Of a stretch of DNA of 64,000 bases, positions 27,160-36,190 are shown piece by piece. A model generated the notes under the pieces. It ran no database searches. It worked only from the letters and a program-made list of their open reading frames with translations, and had not been told where the DNA came from. Position 1 is the stretch's first letter. Every line of letters begins with the position of its first letter. The DNA is from Sphingobacterium spiritivorum (GTDB lineage Bacteria; Bacteroidota; Bacteroidia; Sphingobacteriales; Sphingobacteriaceae): NCBI RefSeq assembly GCF_016725325.1, contig NZ_CP068083.1, positions 1,922,001 to 1,986,000 of the forward strand. The letters run 5' to 3'. A program made the position numbers and the translations under genes.

Positions 27160-27200
27160 AATTCCTTCTCCTTTCTGAGGAGAGGGTTAGGGAGAGGTTC
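27160..27200. repeat. Intergenic CTCTCC/GGAGAG hairpin repeat, copy 1
   Basis: TAATTCCTTCTCCTTTCTGAGGAGAGGG... aligns with the elements at 36306-36352 and 39111-39160. All share a TAATT/CAATT lead-in, a CTCC/GGAG hairpin, and a closing GAGAGGTT. This copy is the most diverged and lacks the second stem. Confidence 0.6.
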
Positions 27201-27219
27201 AATAGTATCTACTTGCGTT

Positions 27220-27239
27220 CGTTGGTGTCCTCACCAACG
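27220..27239. repeat. CGTTGGTG/CACCAACG perfect hairpin
   Basis: An eight-base perfect inverted repeat with loop TCCT. It lies 20 bases after repeat copy 1 in the 318-base gap between two convergent transcription units. A degenerate reverse-complement relative (CATTGGCGAGGACAACAGG) occurs near 36509 in the other repeat-bearing gap. The rest of this gap holds only terminators. Confidence 0.5.
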
Positions 27240-27325
27240 GTTTAGTAATTTTCAAATTGCCGGTGGTGACACTGTCAGACGCTACCTGAATTTATGAGGT
27301 TCTAATTTTTTCCATCCTATTATCA

Positions 27326-27361
27326 CAAAAAAATCCCTTACACTCTTTGTTGTAGGGGATT
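27326..27361 (-). terminator. Terminator of the tail-specific protease gene
   Basis: On the minus strand AATCCCCTACA/TGTAAGGGATT forms a stem with an 8-base loop followed by seven T. A second palindrome, AATGCTTTAAAGCATT, lies at 27367-27382 between this hairpin and the stop codon. Confidence 0.8.
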
Positions 27362-27398
27362 CAATAAATGCTTTAAAGCATTCTAATACGCGATCGAT

Positions 27399-29510
27399 TT
27401 ATTTATGTTTGAGGAAATCTACCATAATGTTGGCACTTTCATCCATTACATAGTCAAAATCTATTTTTGGCTGAGGTTCGCCTTCTTTCCATACAGGCTT
27501 ACCATGCAGTTTTAATTCCTCATTGATTCTGTTTCGGTTTTTAATCTTATTTGCTTCACGTTCTTTTTTCAGTTTAGCTTCATTCAGCGTGACTTTAGGA
27601 ACAGAGTCTAATTTGTTAAAAGTATCGATATCTTCCAGTAAGAATTTATATTCCTGTGATTTCTCCATTCTTGCTTTATGGATAGCTTCCAGTTTTTTGG
27701 CAACGTCATCTAAGTTTGCAACTTTTTTGAAGTTTGTAGACTTGATCTGATCCCAAGGCAATGCTGCAGGTTCTGAACTTTCACCAAATTTTTCTGCGGA
27801 GAACTGCGTTGGGAAAGTAATGTCAGGCGACACACCTTTGTGTTGTGTGCTGCTACCATTGATTCTGTAGAATTTACCCATTGTGATATTGATCTGTCCG
27901 AATTCAGGTGCACCGTTAGGGGTGTCAGGATCTTTTTCACCTTCTGCCTTTAACAATAAACGGCTTGTCGCACTGATAAAACGGGACATGTCGACAGCAG
28001 ATTGTACAGTACCTTTTCCATAACTCTGAGAGCCTAAGATAAGTCCTCTGCCATAATCCTGAATAGCTCCTGCAAAGATTTCTGAGGCTGAAGCTGAGAA
28101 TCTGTTGATAATAACACCGAACGGTCCGCTCCAGGCCATGCCTGCTTCTTCATCATTATCTACTTCTATTCTGTTGCGTGTATCACGAACCTGTACTACC
28201 GGGCCCTTATCAATAAATAATCCGGTCAATTCGATTGCTTCCTGCAGTGATCCACCGCCGTTGCTTCTTAAATCCAGAATTACAGCATCCACTTTTTCCT
28301 GTTTTAATGTATCCAGAATTAATCTTACATCACGCGTTGTACTTTTGTAGTTTGGATCGCGTTTGCGATAAGCATCAAAGTCTATATAAAATTTGGGAAG
28401 ATTGATCACCCCTATTTTGTAGGTTTTGCCATCATCTCCCTTTACCATTTTTATCTCTTTTTTTGCAGATTCTTCTTCCACAACGATCTTTTCTCTTTTC
28501 AGCGAAACAATCTTTGGCTGAGCGGTCATTTCCTGACCGGCAGGGATAATTTTTAACCTTACAATTGTACCTTTAGGTCCTTTGATCTTCGCTACAGCAG
28601 CATCTAATCTCCATCCTATGATATCTTCAAATTCACCTTTTTCGCCTTGAGCAACACCGATGATTTTATCATTCATATGAAGACTTTTGTCGCGGAAAGC
28701 AGGCCCTCCCGGTAATACTTCTGAAATAGTAACAGCTTCATTGTCTATCATCAGTCGGGCTCCTATACCTTCGAATGTATTGGACATACCTTCGTTAAAC
28801 GCTTGTGCAAATGAAGGATTATAGTATGTTGTATGTGGATCTACAGCATCTGTTAATGCAGACATGATCAACTGAAATGCATCATTAGCATTTGTTTTTT
28901 TTGCCTGAGAAATCAGATTGTTGTAACGCTTACGCAAAGTTTCTTTTTGTTTGGCGGCATCATCTTCTTTACCTGTGCTGCTGAGTTTAAGATTCAGGAG
29001 ATCATATTTTACTCTTTTGCGCCATTGCTCTTTAGCTTCTTCATCTGTTTTGAACCAATTGAGCTTTTCGCGATAACCTGTATAATAATCATCCTGATTA
29101 AAATCCTGAGGAACATCAATCTGTGCTAATGCATAATTCATTCTTTCCAGGTAGCGTTTTGAATACACATTGAAAATATGAAATGCAGCTGAAAGATCTC
29201 CGCTTTTGAAATCCTGACTTAGTTCATTTTTGTATTGCTGAAACTCATCAACATCCGATTGGAGGAGATAGTTTTTGCCCTGATCCATGGATTTGATCAG
29301 ATTATTAAAGACGAGATTAGAAAGCGAATCGTTCATCGGAACTTTCTTATAGCTGACATTCTCTAATAGATTTGCCACTTCTTTCGCTATAATCTCGTGC
29401 TGCATGGTGGGTTTTACGCCCCCTTCCCCTTCTTCCAGATTGACCCTTGGCTTTGCGCCACAGGCTACAATAGAAACGATAGAAAGAGCAAATACTAGAT
29501 TTTTAAACAT
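27399..29510 (-). CDS. prc: Carboxy-terminal processing protease (Prc/Tsp, S41 family)
   Basis: About 703 residues, exported. The signal peptide has a lipobox-like SIVAC. The long N-terminal domain (MDQGKNYLLQSDVDEF) is typical of the Prc branch. A PDZ domain (about 235-330; ISEVLPGGPAFRDKSLHMND) precedes the S41 catalytic core: VDAVILDLRSNGGGSLQEAI, the nucleophile region FSASASEIFAGA, and the lysine in GSQSYGKGTVQ. A C-terminal DUF3340-like part follows. It trims periplasmic proteins and peptidoglycan enzymes from their C-termini. The longer start at 29534 adds eight residues ahead of the signal peptide. Confidence 0.93.
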   Translation of the reverse strand: MFKNLVFALSIVSIVACGAKPRVNLEEGEGGVKPTMQHEIIAKEVANLLENVSYKKVPMNDSLSNLVFNNLIKSMDQGKNYLLQSDVDEFQQYKNELSQDFKSGDLSAAFHIFNVYSKRYLERMNYALAQIDVPQDFNQDDYYTGYREKLNWFKTDEEAKEQWRKRVKYDLLNLKLSSTGKEDDAAKQKETLRKRYNNLISQAKKTNANDAFQLIMSALTDAVDPHTTYYNPSFAQAFNEGMSNTFEGIGARLMIDNEAVTISEVLPGGPAFRDKSLHMNDKIIGVAQGEKGEFEDIIGWRLDAAVAKIKGPKGTIVRLKIIPAGQEMTAQPKIVSLKREKIVVEEESAKKEIKMVKGDDGKTYKIGVINLPKFYIDFDAYRKRDPNYKSTTRDVRLILDTLKQEKVDAVILDLRSNGGGSLQEAIELTGLFIDKGPVVQVRDTRNRIEVDNDEEAGMAWSGPFGVIINRFSASASEIFAGAIQDYGRGLILGSQSYGKGTVQSAVDMSRFISATSRLLLKAEGEKDPDTPNGAPEFGQINITMGKFYRINGSSTQHKGVSPDITFPTQFSAEKFGESSEPAALPWDQIKSTNFKKVANLDDVAKKLEAIHKARMEKSQEYKFLLEDIDTFNKLDSVPKVTLNEAKLKKEREANKIKNRNRINEELKLHGKPVWKEGEPQPKIDFDYVMDESANIMVDFLKHK

Positions 29511-29750
29511 AAATTTATAGTTGTTAAAATTCATTCGCGTGAAACAAAATTGATTGTTCGACTCTTAAACGTTAAAATTAAATAAAAATGTATGATGTAT
29601 ATGTTACAAGGACTAAATATAGTAACTATTTTACATCCAAAGTCAAATATTATTACAAATCTGTGTCTTAAACGGAAGTAACATTATAAAAAAACAAAAT
29701 GAAAACATGAGGGTTAAACATAGAGGATGATGACTAATTCAAATACAGAT

Positions 29751-30491
29751 ATGAAAACAATTCTTTTAATACTACTTACAATGGGAATGGTACAGACAGG
29801 CTTTGCTCAGCTTAAGGACATAGACTATAGCGATGGGGAACAAAAGCTAAAGGGATTATTATCCGGGGGAGATCAGAAAAATAAACCGGGAGTATTGATT
29901 CTGCCCGCATGGATGGGGATTGATGAAGAAGCAAAGACTGCTGCTGAAAATCTGGCAAAAGCAGGATACACAGCTTTTATTGCTGATATATATGGTCAGG
30001 GAAATATACCAAAGACTTCTGCTGAAGCTGGTAAAATTGCAGGGCAGTTCAAATCCGATTATGCGTTATATCAGCGACGGATCAAAGCGGCTTTGGATGA
30101 ACTGGTAAAACAAGGTGCAGATCCGCAACGCATAGCTGTTATTGGGTATTGCTTTGGCGGAACGGGAGCATTAGAAGCTGCACGCGCGCAACTACCTGTT
30201 AAAGCTGTGGTATCTATACATGGCGGTCTTGGTAAGGGTGAACGAGCCAATGGCCCTGTCCGTACTAAAGTATTGGTATTACATGGAGCTTCGGATGCAA
30301 GTGTGCCGGCAAGTGATATTGTGGCTTTACAAAAAGAACTGGATGACGCTGCGGCTGACTGGCAAATGATCTATTATGCAGCGAGCAAACACACGTTCAC
30401 TAATCCTAAATCGCAGGATTATAATCCATTGGCTGCAAAACGCTCCTGGCAACATTTGATGATGTTTCTGGAGGAAGTTCTGGAGAAGTAA
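29751..30491 (+). CDS. Exported dienelactone hydrolase family protein
   Basis: About 246 residues with a signal peptide (LILLTMGMVQTGFAQ). The alpha/beta-hydrolase fold has the Cys nucleophile elbow IGYCFGG, the acid in LHGASDASVP, and the His in ASKHTF, which is the Cys-Asp-His triad of dienelactone hydrolases. True dienelactone hydrolases are cytosolic and act in chlorocatechol breakdown. This exported relative probably hydrolyses another ester or lactone. An ATG eight codons earlier (29727) is a possible start. It is monocistronic with a strong terminator behind. Confidence 0.88.
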   Translation: MKTILLILLTMGMVQTGFAQLKDIDYSDGEQKLKGLLSGGDQKNKPGVLILPAWMGIDEEAKTAAENLAKAGYTAFIADIYGQGNIPKTSAEAGKIAGQFKSDYALYQRRIKAALDELVKQGADPQRIAVIGYCFGGTGALEAARAQLPVKAVVSIHGGLGKGERANGPVRTKVLVLHGASDASVPASDIVALQKELDDAAADWQMIYYAASKHTFTNPKSQDYNPLAAKRSWQHLMMFLEEVLEK

Positions 30492-30508
30492 AATATAAAG
30501 GCCTTATC

Positions 30509-30551
30509 ATAAAAAAACTCCCCGTTTCATAAGAAAACGGGGAGTTTTTTT
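30509..30551. terminator. Strong bidirectional terminator
   Basis: A perfect stem AAAAAAACTCCCCGTTT/AAACGGGGAGTTTTTTT with a short loop lies between convergent genes. The outer CCTTATCATA/TATGATAAGG arms extend the pairing further. Confidence 0.92.
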
Positions 30552-30586
30552 ATGATAAGGATTGCTTTAATATATCTTAAACCTGT

Positions 30587-31699
30587 TTATTTGAATAGTT
30601 CAGCTCGTAGTGCCCAGTATTTTTCGAGTGATTCCTTTGCGGAGCTGTAGTCTTTTAATTTCATAAACAGTTCACCGATTTTGTTTTCAATCGCCAATTG
30701 CAAAAGCTTATTATCCTCTTTTTCGGCTAATTTTCGGGCATTTATAAACTCATTTTTGGAAACTTTCAGGTTGCCATCATCAAATTTGGATTCGGCCAGC
30801 ATATATTCCAGTTCTGCCAGTTCTCCGGGTAGACTTTTTTTCTCTGCCAGTTCGCGTGCCTGTAGGAGAAACCATTGCGCTTGTGTATGCTTTTTCTGCA
30901 TCTGATAGATCAGAGCAAGTTGTTCCCATGCCAGTATCTTCCCTTCGTAAGAGCGGGTTTTGTTGTAGAGCGGAATGGCTTTTCGGATAATGGTTTGCTC
31001 TGCAGATTTGAAATCTCTGTCAAATGCCTGAATTGTAGCAATTTTAACCAAAGAATTCGCCTGATCCAGGTATGTTTTATTCTGAATCGCATTTTTATAG
31101 TACTGCTCCTGGAAGTTGGCCGCCTGTTCAAATTTTTGATCAAACAGATAAAGGTTTGCCAGATTGAACTGAATAATGGACAGATCATTTTTGTTTTCTG
31201 TCTTTTGTACCGTAGAAAGAGCTTCTTCCAGTTGTTTCAATGCAAGCGGATAGGCTCCGTTTTTGATCGCATACAATGCGGACTCATTCAAAAGGCCATA
31301 CAGCGTATTCATATTGTCCGCATTGCGGGTCTGCTGAATAATGATTTCCCATGCCTGCGGTGTTGCAGGAAGAGGGGAGATCAGATATTGCAGCTGGGCC
31401 GAATTGGAAGTCAGCTTATAATCAATCAGAAAGCGTTGTAAGGTAAGCGCGATGGCAATTGTATCTGCGAAGGTTTGTTTGTTCTTATATGCATCATGCA
31501 GAATTTCTTCTGTGGTACGGGGTGCGGGAACAAAATAGACAGGAGGGCCTATACCGGCAAAGTTAGGGTTGTATTTGCTGATGTAACCGGCAGGATCTTC
31601 CTGATCTTTTTGTTGTGCAAAGGATGGGGTAGAAATTGAAAACAGACCAATCGTTAAGAATAAGACTAATCCGGTAATATGCATTTTATATTTAGTCAT
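30587..31699 (-). CDS. Exported tetratricopeptide-repeat protein
   Basis: About 370 residues with a signal peptide (HITGLVLFLTIGLFSISTPSFAQ). From about residue 130 onward it consists of helical repeats of TPR type: YPLALKQLEEALSTVQ, FNLANLYLFDQKFEQAANFQ, AWEQLALIYQMQKKHTQAQW, GELFMKLKDYSSAKESLEKY. No enzymatic domain is seen. It is presumably a periplasmic scaffold. Two further upstream in-frame starts exist (31717 and 31714); the internal ATG at 31684 also gives a good signal peptide. Confidence 0.75.
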   Translation of the reverse strand: MTKYKMHITGLVLFLTIGLFSISTPSFAQQKDQEDPAGYISKYNPNFAGIGPPVYFVPAPRTTEEILHDAYKNKQTFADTIAIALTLQRFLIDYKLTSNSAQLQYLISPLPATPQAWEIIIQQTRNADNMNTLYGLLNESALYAIKNGAYPLALKQLEEALSTVQKTENKNDLSIIQFNLANLYLFDQKFEQAANFQEQYYKNAIQNKTYLDQANSLVKIATIQAFDRDFKSAEQTIIRKAIPLYNKTRSYEGKILAWEQLALIYQMQKKHTQAQWFLLQARELAEKKSLPGELAELEYMLAESKFDDGNLKVSKNEFINARKLAEKEDNKLLQLAIENKIGELFMKLKDYSSAKESLEKYWALRAELFK

Positions 31700-31770
31700 A
31701 AAAAAAGATAACATCATATGTGAAAACAGGGCTCTTCAGGAGAGGTCCTTCTGTAAAGTTATTGTAATCC

Positions 31771-31802
31771 GTTGAAAGTCCATGAAAAATCTGCTAAGTT
31801 TG
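31771..31802 (+). promoter_or_regulatory. Promoter of rarA, nearly leaderless
   Basis: GTTG, 20 bases, TAAGTTTG, then only eight bases to the ATG. The same geometry recurs before the exonuclease gene at 33301. The expected transcription start falls within a few bases of the start codon. Confidence 0.6.
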
Positions 31803-31810
31803 TTACTATC

Positions 31811-33091
31811 ATGGCAACACGAATTCCATTAGCAGAACGAATGCGTCCCCGAAATATTGTCGGATATGTCGGACAGGAGCATATTGTAGGAGAAGGTGCG
31901 GTATTGCGAAATGCACTGGAACAAAATAATATTCCCTCGATGATACTCTGGGGTCCTCCCGGAGTAGGGAAGACCACTTTAGCGTTGTTAATGGCTAAAG
32001 CATTGGACAGGCCGTTTTTTAGTCTCAGTGCAATACAGTCGGGTGTTAAAGATATCCGGGAAGTCATTGAGAAGGCGGATCAACTGCAAAAGTTCAATCA
32101 GGAACAGCCTATACTTTTTATAGATGAGATTCATCGGTTCTCGAAGTCTCAACAGGACTCACTTTTGGGAGCTGTAGAGCGCGGACTGGTTACATTAATT
32201 GGCGCCACCACAGAAAATCCATCTTTTGAAGTAATCTCGGCACTCTTGTCCCGGTGTCAGGTGTATGTATTGAAACATCTGACGGAAGAAGAACTGATCG
32301 GTATCGTAAACTCGGCTATATCTGAAGACGAATTTCTGAAAGAAGAGAAAATAGAAGTTAAAGAATATGAAGCTTTATTGCGTCTTTCGGGAGGAGATGC
32401 CCGAAAGCTGCTGAATGTTCTGGAACTTGTGGTAAATGCATCTCTGAGTTTGAATAAGACTATTACAAATGAATTTGTGCTTAAACAGGTGCAACAGAAT
32501 ATGGCGATCTATGATAAGACAGGAGAACAGCATTATGATATTATTTCAGCTTTTATCAAGTCGATAAGAGGGAGTGATCCTAATGCTGCTGTTTATTGGC
32601 TGGCCCGTATGATTGAAGGTGGAGAAGATCCTTCTTTTATTGCCCGCCGGTTGTTGATCCTCGCATCAGAAGATATCGGCAATGCCAATCCCAATGCGTT
32701 ATTGCTGGCTAACAACTGTTTTCAGGCGGTAAATGTCATAGGCTGGCCGGAATCCCGGATTATATTGTCCCAAACGGTGACATATCTTGCCAGTTCAGCA
32801 AAAAGCAATGCGTCATATGAGGCTATTAATAAAGCTCAGGCTCTTGTAAAGCAAACGGGGGATCTGTCCGTACCTCTTCATCTCCGGAATGCACCTACTA
32901 AACTGATGAAAGAACTTAATTATGGTACAGAATATAAATATTCACATGCGTTTCCGGGTAATTTTGTAGATCAGGAGTTTATGCCGGATAAGATCAGTGG
33001 TGCTTTACTGTATGATCCCGGGAAAAATGCGGCAGAGGAGAAGCTTCGCCAGTCTCTTAAAGAAAAATGGAAAAATAAATACGGGTACTAA
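31811..33091 (+). CDS. rarA: Replication-associated recombination protein A (RarA/MgsA)
   Basis: A 426-residue AAA+ ATPase of the clamp-loader group that acts at stalled replication forks. Visible are PLAERMRPRNIVGYVGQEHI, Walker A GPPGVGKT, Walker B LFIDEIHRFSKSQQD, and the sensor GATTENPSFEV. The C-terminal tetramerisation part carries VYWLARMIEGGEDPSFIARR and the hallmark HLRNAPTKLMKELNYG. The start at 31811 follows the promoter directly; an in-frame ATG at 31772 would lie inside the promoter. Confidence 0.96.
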   Translation: MATRIPLAERMRPRNIVGYVGQEHIVGEGAVLRNALEQNNIPSMILWGPPGVGKTTLALLMAKALDRPFFSLSAIQSGVKDIREVIEKADQLQKFNQEQPILFIDEIHRFSKSQQDSLLGAVERGLVTLIGATTENPSFEVISALLSRCQVYVLKHLTEEELIGIVNSAISEDEFLKEEKIEVKEYEALLRLSGGDARKLLNVLELVVNASLSLNKTITNEFVLKQVQQNMAIYDKTGEQHYDIISAFIKSIRGSDPNAAVYWLARMIEGGEDPSFIARRLLILASEDIGNANPNALLLANNCFQAVNVIGWPESRIILSQTVTYLASSAKSNASYEAINKAQALVKQTGDLSVPLHLRNAPTKLMKELNYGTEYKYSHAFPGNFVDQEFMPDKISGALLYDPGKNAAEEKLRQSLKEKWKNKYGY

Positions 33092-33260
33092 AAGCTTCTT
33101 GGTGAAGGATAAGCGGTTGCGGCAGCGTCTGGACTGATCAGCCCGTTAAATCAGATAAAGAACTTTATTTTAACCTTTTCTTGGACACATCAAAGACTCT
33201 TCATTACCTCAATCTGTAAAATATTGACTGATGTCTGAAGCATCTGTTAATTTTACGAAA

Positions 33261-33292
33261 GTTGTATATCCTACTAAGTTTATCTAGATTTG
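33261..33292 (+). promoter_or_regulatory. Promoter of the DnaQ-like gene, nearly leaderless
   Basis: GTTG, 20 bases, TAGATTTG, then eight bases to ATGGCA. This is base-for-base the same spacing as at rarA, including the following T-AC pattern. Confidence 0.6.
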
Positions 33293-33300
33293 TAACCTAC

Positions 33301-33912
33301 ATGGCATTACAATCATTTATTGCAATAGATTTCGAGTTGGCAACTGCTGCTTACAATAGTGTATGTTCTGTTGGTATTGTACGTGTTGATCAGGGAGTAA
33401 TCACAGACGAATTTTATAGTCTGGTCAAACCTCCTAAGAATGAATACATGTGGCAGACGACGCGTGTTCATGGCATCAAACCCAAAGACACTGCAGATGC
33501 ACCTACTTTTGAGGAGATTTATCCAAAGATTAAAGATCTTCTTCAGGACAGAAAGATGGTCGCTCATAACGAGAAGTTTGATCGGGAGGTGCTATCCAAA
33601 ACAATGAAAGCATGTGGTCTGGATTATCGTGAACTTCATTTACCAGTCATGTGGGAATGTACAAGCAAAATCTATAGGGATAAGGGCTTTAAAAAAACCA
33701 AGCTTAATTTATGCTGTGAGATTATGGGTATAGACCTGAATCATCATGAGGCTCTGTCAGATGCAAAAGCAGCTGCTTTCCTTTACCTGAAGCAAAATGA
33801 AGTCACCAAGGAATTGTTAGATCGTGTATTTCCTGCGGAAGAATTATTGATTCAGCCGGATGAGATAGCTAAAAATGGCGAACCACAAAATGGAAGTGAA
33901 GGTATTGTATAG
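33301..33912 (+). CDS. DnaQ-like 3'-5' exonuclease
   Basis: A 203-residue DEDDh exonuclease related to the epsilon subunit of DNA polymerase III. Exo I is FIAIDFELATAAYNSVCSVG (Asp and Glu ligands). Exo II is MVAHNEKFDREVL. Exo III is HEALSDAKAAAFLYL with the His four residues before Asp. The WQTTRVHGIKPKDTADAPTF segment is also typical. It may act in repair or RNA trimming; the role is not fixed. The start at 33301 is set by the promoter position; an earlier in-frame codon at 33262 overlaps that promoter. Confidence 0.85.
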   Translation: MALQSFIAIDFELATAAYNSVCSVGIVRVDQGVITDEFYSLVKPPKNEYMWQTTRVHGIKPKDTADAPTFEEIYPKIKDLLQDRKMVAHNEKFDREVLSKTMKACGLDYRELHLPVMWECTSKIYRDKGFKKTKLNLCCEIMGIDLNHHEALSDAKAAAFLYLKQNEVTKELLDRVFPAEELLIQPDEIAKNGEPQNGSEGIV

Positions 33913-33972
33913 TAGATCCTAAACACATTTATTCATAATACCGGATTATAGGTTTCAATTGAATCAGAATAT

Positions 33973-34935
33973 ATGGATGCAAATCCCTTATTAAACAGTA
34001 AAATATATATTGCAGGGCACCGGGGAATGGTCGGTTCGGCAATAGAACGGGTCTTACGTGCCCGTGGATATACCAATATTATTGGCAAAACCAGTAGTGA
34101 GCTCGACCTTCGGGATCAGCAACAGGTTGGAGATTTTTTTGAAAAGGAAAATCCTCAGGTCGTGATTGATGCTGCTGCGCGTGTAGGTGGAATACTTGCC
34201 AATAGTACTTATCCCTATCAATTTCTGATTGAGAATCTTCAGATCCAGAACAATTTGATTGATTTTGCGGTCAAGGGAAATGTCGAAAAGTTTATATTTT
34301 TAGGCAGTTCCTGTATTTACCCTAAGTTTGCTGCACAGCCATTGACGGAAGATTCTTTATTGACAGATACACTGGAGCCGACTAATGAGGCTTATGCAAT
34401 AGCAAAGATTGCAGGTGTAAAAGCCTGCGAAGCTGTCAGGAAGCAGTATGGTAAAGATTTTGTCAGTCTAATGCCCACTAACTTGTACGGAGTAAATGAT
34501 AATTTTGACCTGAACAGTTCGCATGTATTGCCTGCTATGATTCGTAAATTTCATGAAGCTAAACTGGCGGGAGATCAGCCGGTTACACTTTGGGGATCAG
34601 GGACCCCATTGCGGGAGTTTTTATTTGTAGATGATCTGGCGGAGGCGACAATTTTTGCATTGGAAAACACTTTGCCCGAGCATTTGTACAATGTAGGTAC
34701 AGGAGAAGATCTGAGTATCCGTGATCTGGCTTTTACAATACAGAAAATCGTAGGGCATAAAGGTGAAATTTTGTGGGATTCAGAAAAACCGGATGGTACT
34801 CCACGTAAATTAATGGATGTGTCTAAAATGCATGCTCTGGGTTGGAAACATAGGGTTGAACTGGAGACGGGAATACAAACTACTTACCAGTGGTTTTTAG
34901 CAAATACTGATCGCTATAAAGAAGTAAAATTGTAG
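33973..34935 (+). CDS. fcl: GDP-L-fucose synthase
   Basis: A 320-residue short-chain dehydrogenase that epimerises and reduces GDP-4-keto-6-deoxy-D-mannose to GDP-L-fucose with NADPH. The nucleotide motif GHRGMVGSAIERVL is near the N-terminus. Then follow AARVGGILANSTYPYQF, the catalytic Ser in FLGSSCIYPK, and the YAIAKIAG Tyr/Lys pair. LMPTNLYGVNDNFDLNSSHV is diagnostic. It is the first gene of the surface-glycan locus, with gmd 115 bases downstream. Confidence 0.95.
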   Translation: MDANPLLNSKIYIAGHRGMVGSAIERVLRARGYTNIIGKTSSELDLRDQQQVGDFFEKENPQVVIDAAARVGGILANSTYPYQFLIENLQIQNNLIDFAVKGNVEKFIFLGSSCIYPKFAAQPLTEDSLLTDTLEPTNEAYAIAKIAGVKACEAVRKQYGKDFVSLMPTNLYGVNDNFDLNSSHVLPAMIRKFHEAKLAGDQPVTLWGSGTPLREFLFVDDLAEATIFALENTLPEHLYNVGTGEDLSIRDLAFTIQKIVGHKGEILWDSEKPDGTPRKLMDVSKMHALGWKHRVELETGIQTTYQWFLANTDRYKEVKL

Positions 34936-35050
34936 TTTTGCTTTGTTCAAGTATACTTTATCAAAATAGTTTTAAGGACACAGGCAGAGCGTAAAACAGA
35001 CAAACAAAGTAACGATATCACATAACAGAAAAAACGGTAATCATATAAAG

Positions 35051-36190
35051 ATGAAAACAGCATTAATCACGGGAATCACCGGACAGGACGGAGCTTATTT
35101 AGCCGAATTGCTTTTAAGCAAAGGGTATATGGTTCATGGGATTAAGAGAAGATCATCATTATTTAATACTGCCCGTATTGATCATTTATATCAGGATCCT
35201 CATCATCCGCATCAACGAATGAAACTCCATTATGGGGATTTGACGGACTCCATGAATCTGACTCGTATTATTCAGGAAACACAGCCGGATGAAATCTACA
35301 ATCTTGCTGCGATGAGCCATGTCAAGGTTAGCTTTGATACCCCTGAATACACAGCCAATGCAGATGGAATAGGTACTTTGCGTATTCTGGAAGCTGTGCG
35401 CTTGTTAGGCCTGGAAAAAAAGACAAAGATATATCAGGCTTCCACTTCAGAATTATACGGTCTTGTACAGGCTGTTCCACAATCGGAAACTACACCTTTC
35501 TATCCTAGATCTCCCTATGCTGTAGCAAAGATGTATGCATACTGGATTACGGTCAATTACCGGGAGGCTTATGGTATGTATGCCTGTAATGGTATTCTTT
35601 TTAATCACGAGTCCCCATTGCGTGGAGAAACTTTTGTAACGCGCAAGATTACAAGAGCTGTGGCTAAGATCGCATTAGGTTTGCAGGATAAGTTGTATAT
35701 AGGCAATCTGGATGCTCAGCGGGACTGGGGGCACGCAAAGGATTATGTAGAGGCGATGTATCTTATTCTTCAACAGGAAAAACCGGAAGATTTTGTAATT
35801 GCGACAGGTGTAACCACAAAAGTTCGTGAATTTATCCGTATGGCATTTGCAGAGGTCGGTTTTCACCTGCGATTTGAAGGAGAAGGAGTCGATGAAGTTG
35901 GAATTCTGGATCATATAGACGAAACTATAACAAGAGTTTTGTTAAAAGGTTATACTCCGACAGTCAAGGTTGGAGATGTTTTGATTCATGTTGATCCAGC
36001 ATATTTCCGTCCTACAGAAGTAGATTTGCTGATTGGCGACCCTACAAAGGCGAATACACAATTAGGCTGGAAACCTAAATACGACCTGGCCGGATTAGTA
36101 CAGGAGATGGTTGCATCAGACGTAGATTTATTTAAAAGAGACTGCGAACTGATGAAAGCCGGGCATAAAGTTGTTAATCAGGCGGAGTAA
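35051..36190 (+). CDS. gmd: GDP-mannose 4,6-dehydratase
   Basis: A 379-residue enzyme that converts GDP-D-mannose to GDP-4-keto-6-deoxymannose, the step before Fcl. Visible are [19 protein letters not shown], the catalytic Thr/Glu region QASTSELYG, and [15 protein letters not shown] with the Tyr/Lys pair. The diagnostic [16 protein letters not shown] and [12 protein letters not shown] are also present. GDP-mannose would come from the ManC encoded at 39308. The reversed order fcl-gmd is unremarkable. Confidence 0.96.
   Translation: MKTALITGITGQDGAYLAELLLSKGYMVHGIKRRSSLFNTARIDHLYQDPHHPHQRMKLHYGDLTDSMNLTRIIQETQPDEIYNLAAMSHVKVSFDTPEYTANADGIGTLRILEAVRLLGLEKKTKIYQASTSELYGLVQAVPQSETTPFYPRSPYAVAKMYAYWITVNYREAYGMYACNGILFNHESPLRGETFVTRKITRAVAKIALGLQDKLYIGNLDAQRDWGHAKDYVEAMYLILQQEKPEDFVIATGVTTKVREFIRMAFAEVGFHLRFEGEGVDEVGILDHIDETITRVLLKGYTPTVKVGDVLIHVDPAYFRPTEVDLLIGDPTKANTQLGWKPKYDLAGLVQEMVASDVDLFKRDCELMKAGHKVVNQAE

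Noticed and set aside
29751..30491. Chlorocatechol-pathway dienelactone hydrolase
   Set aside because: The protein has a signal peptide and no catechol-degradation genes are nearby; only the family name is kept.
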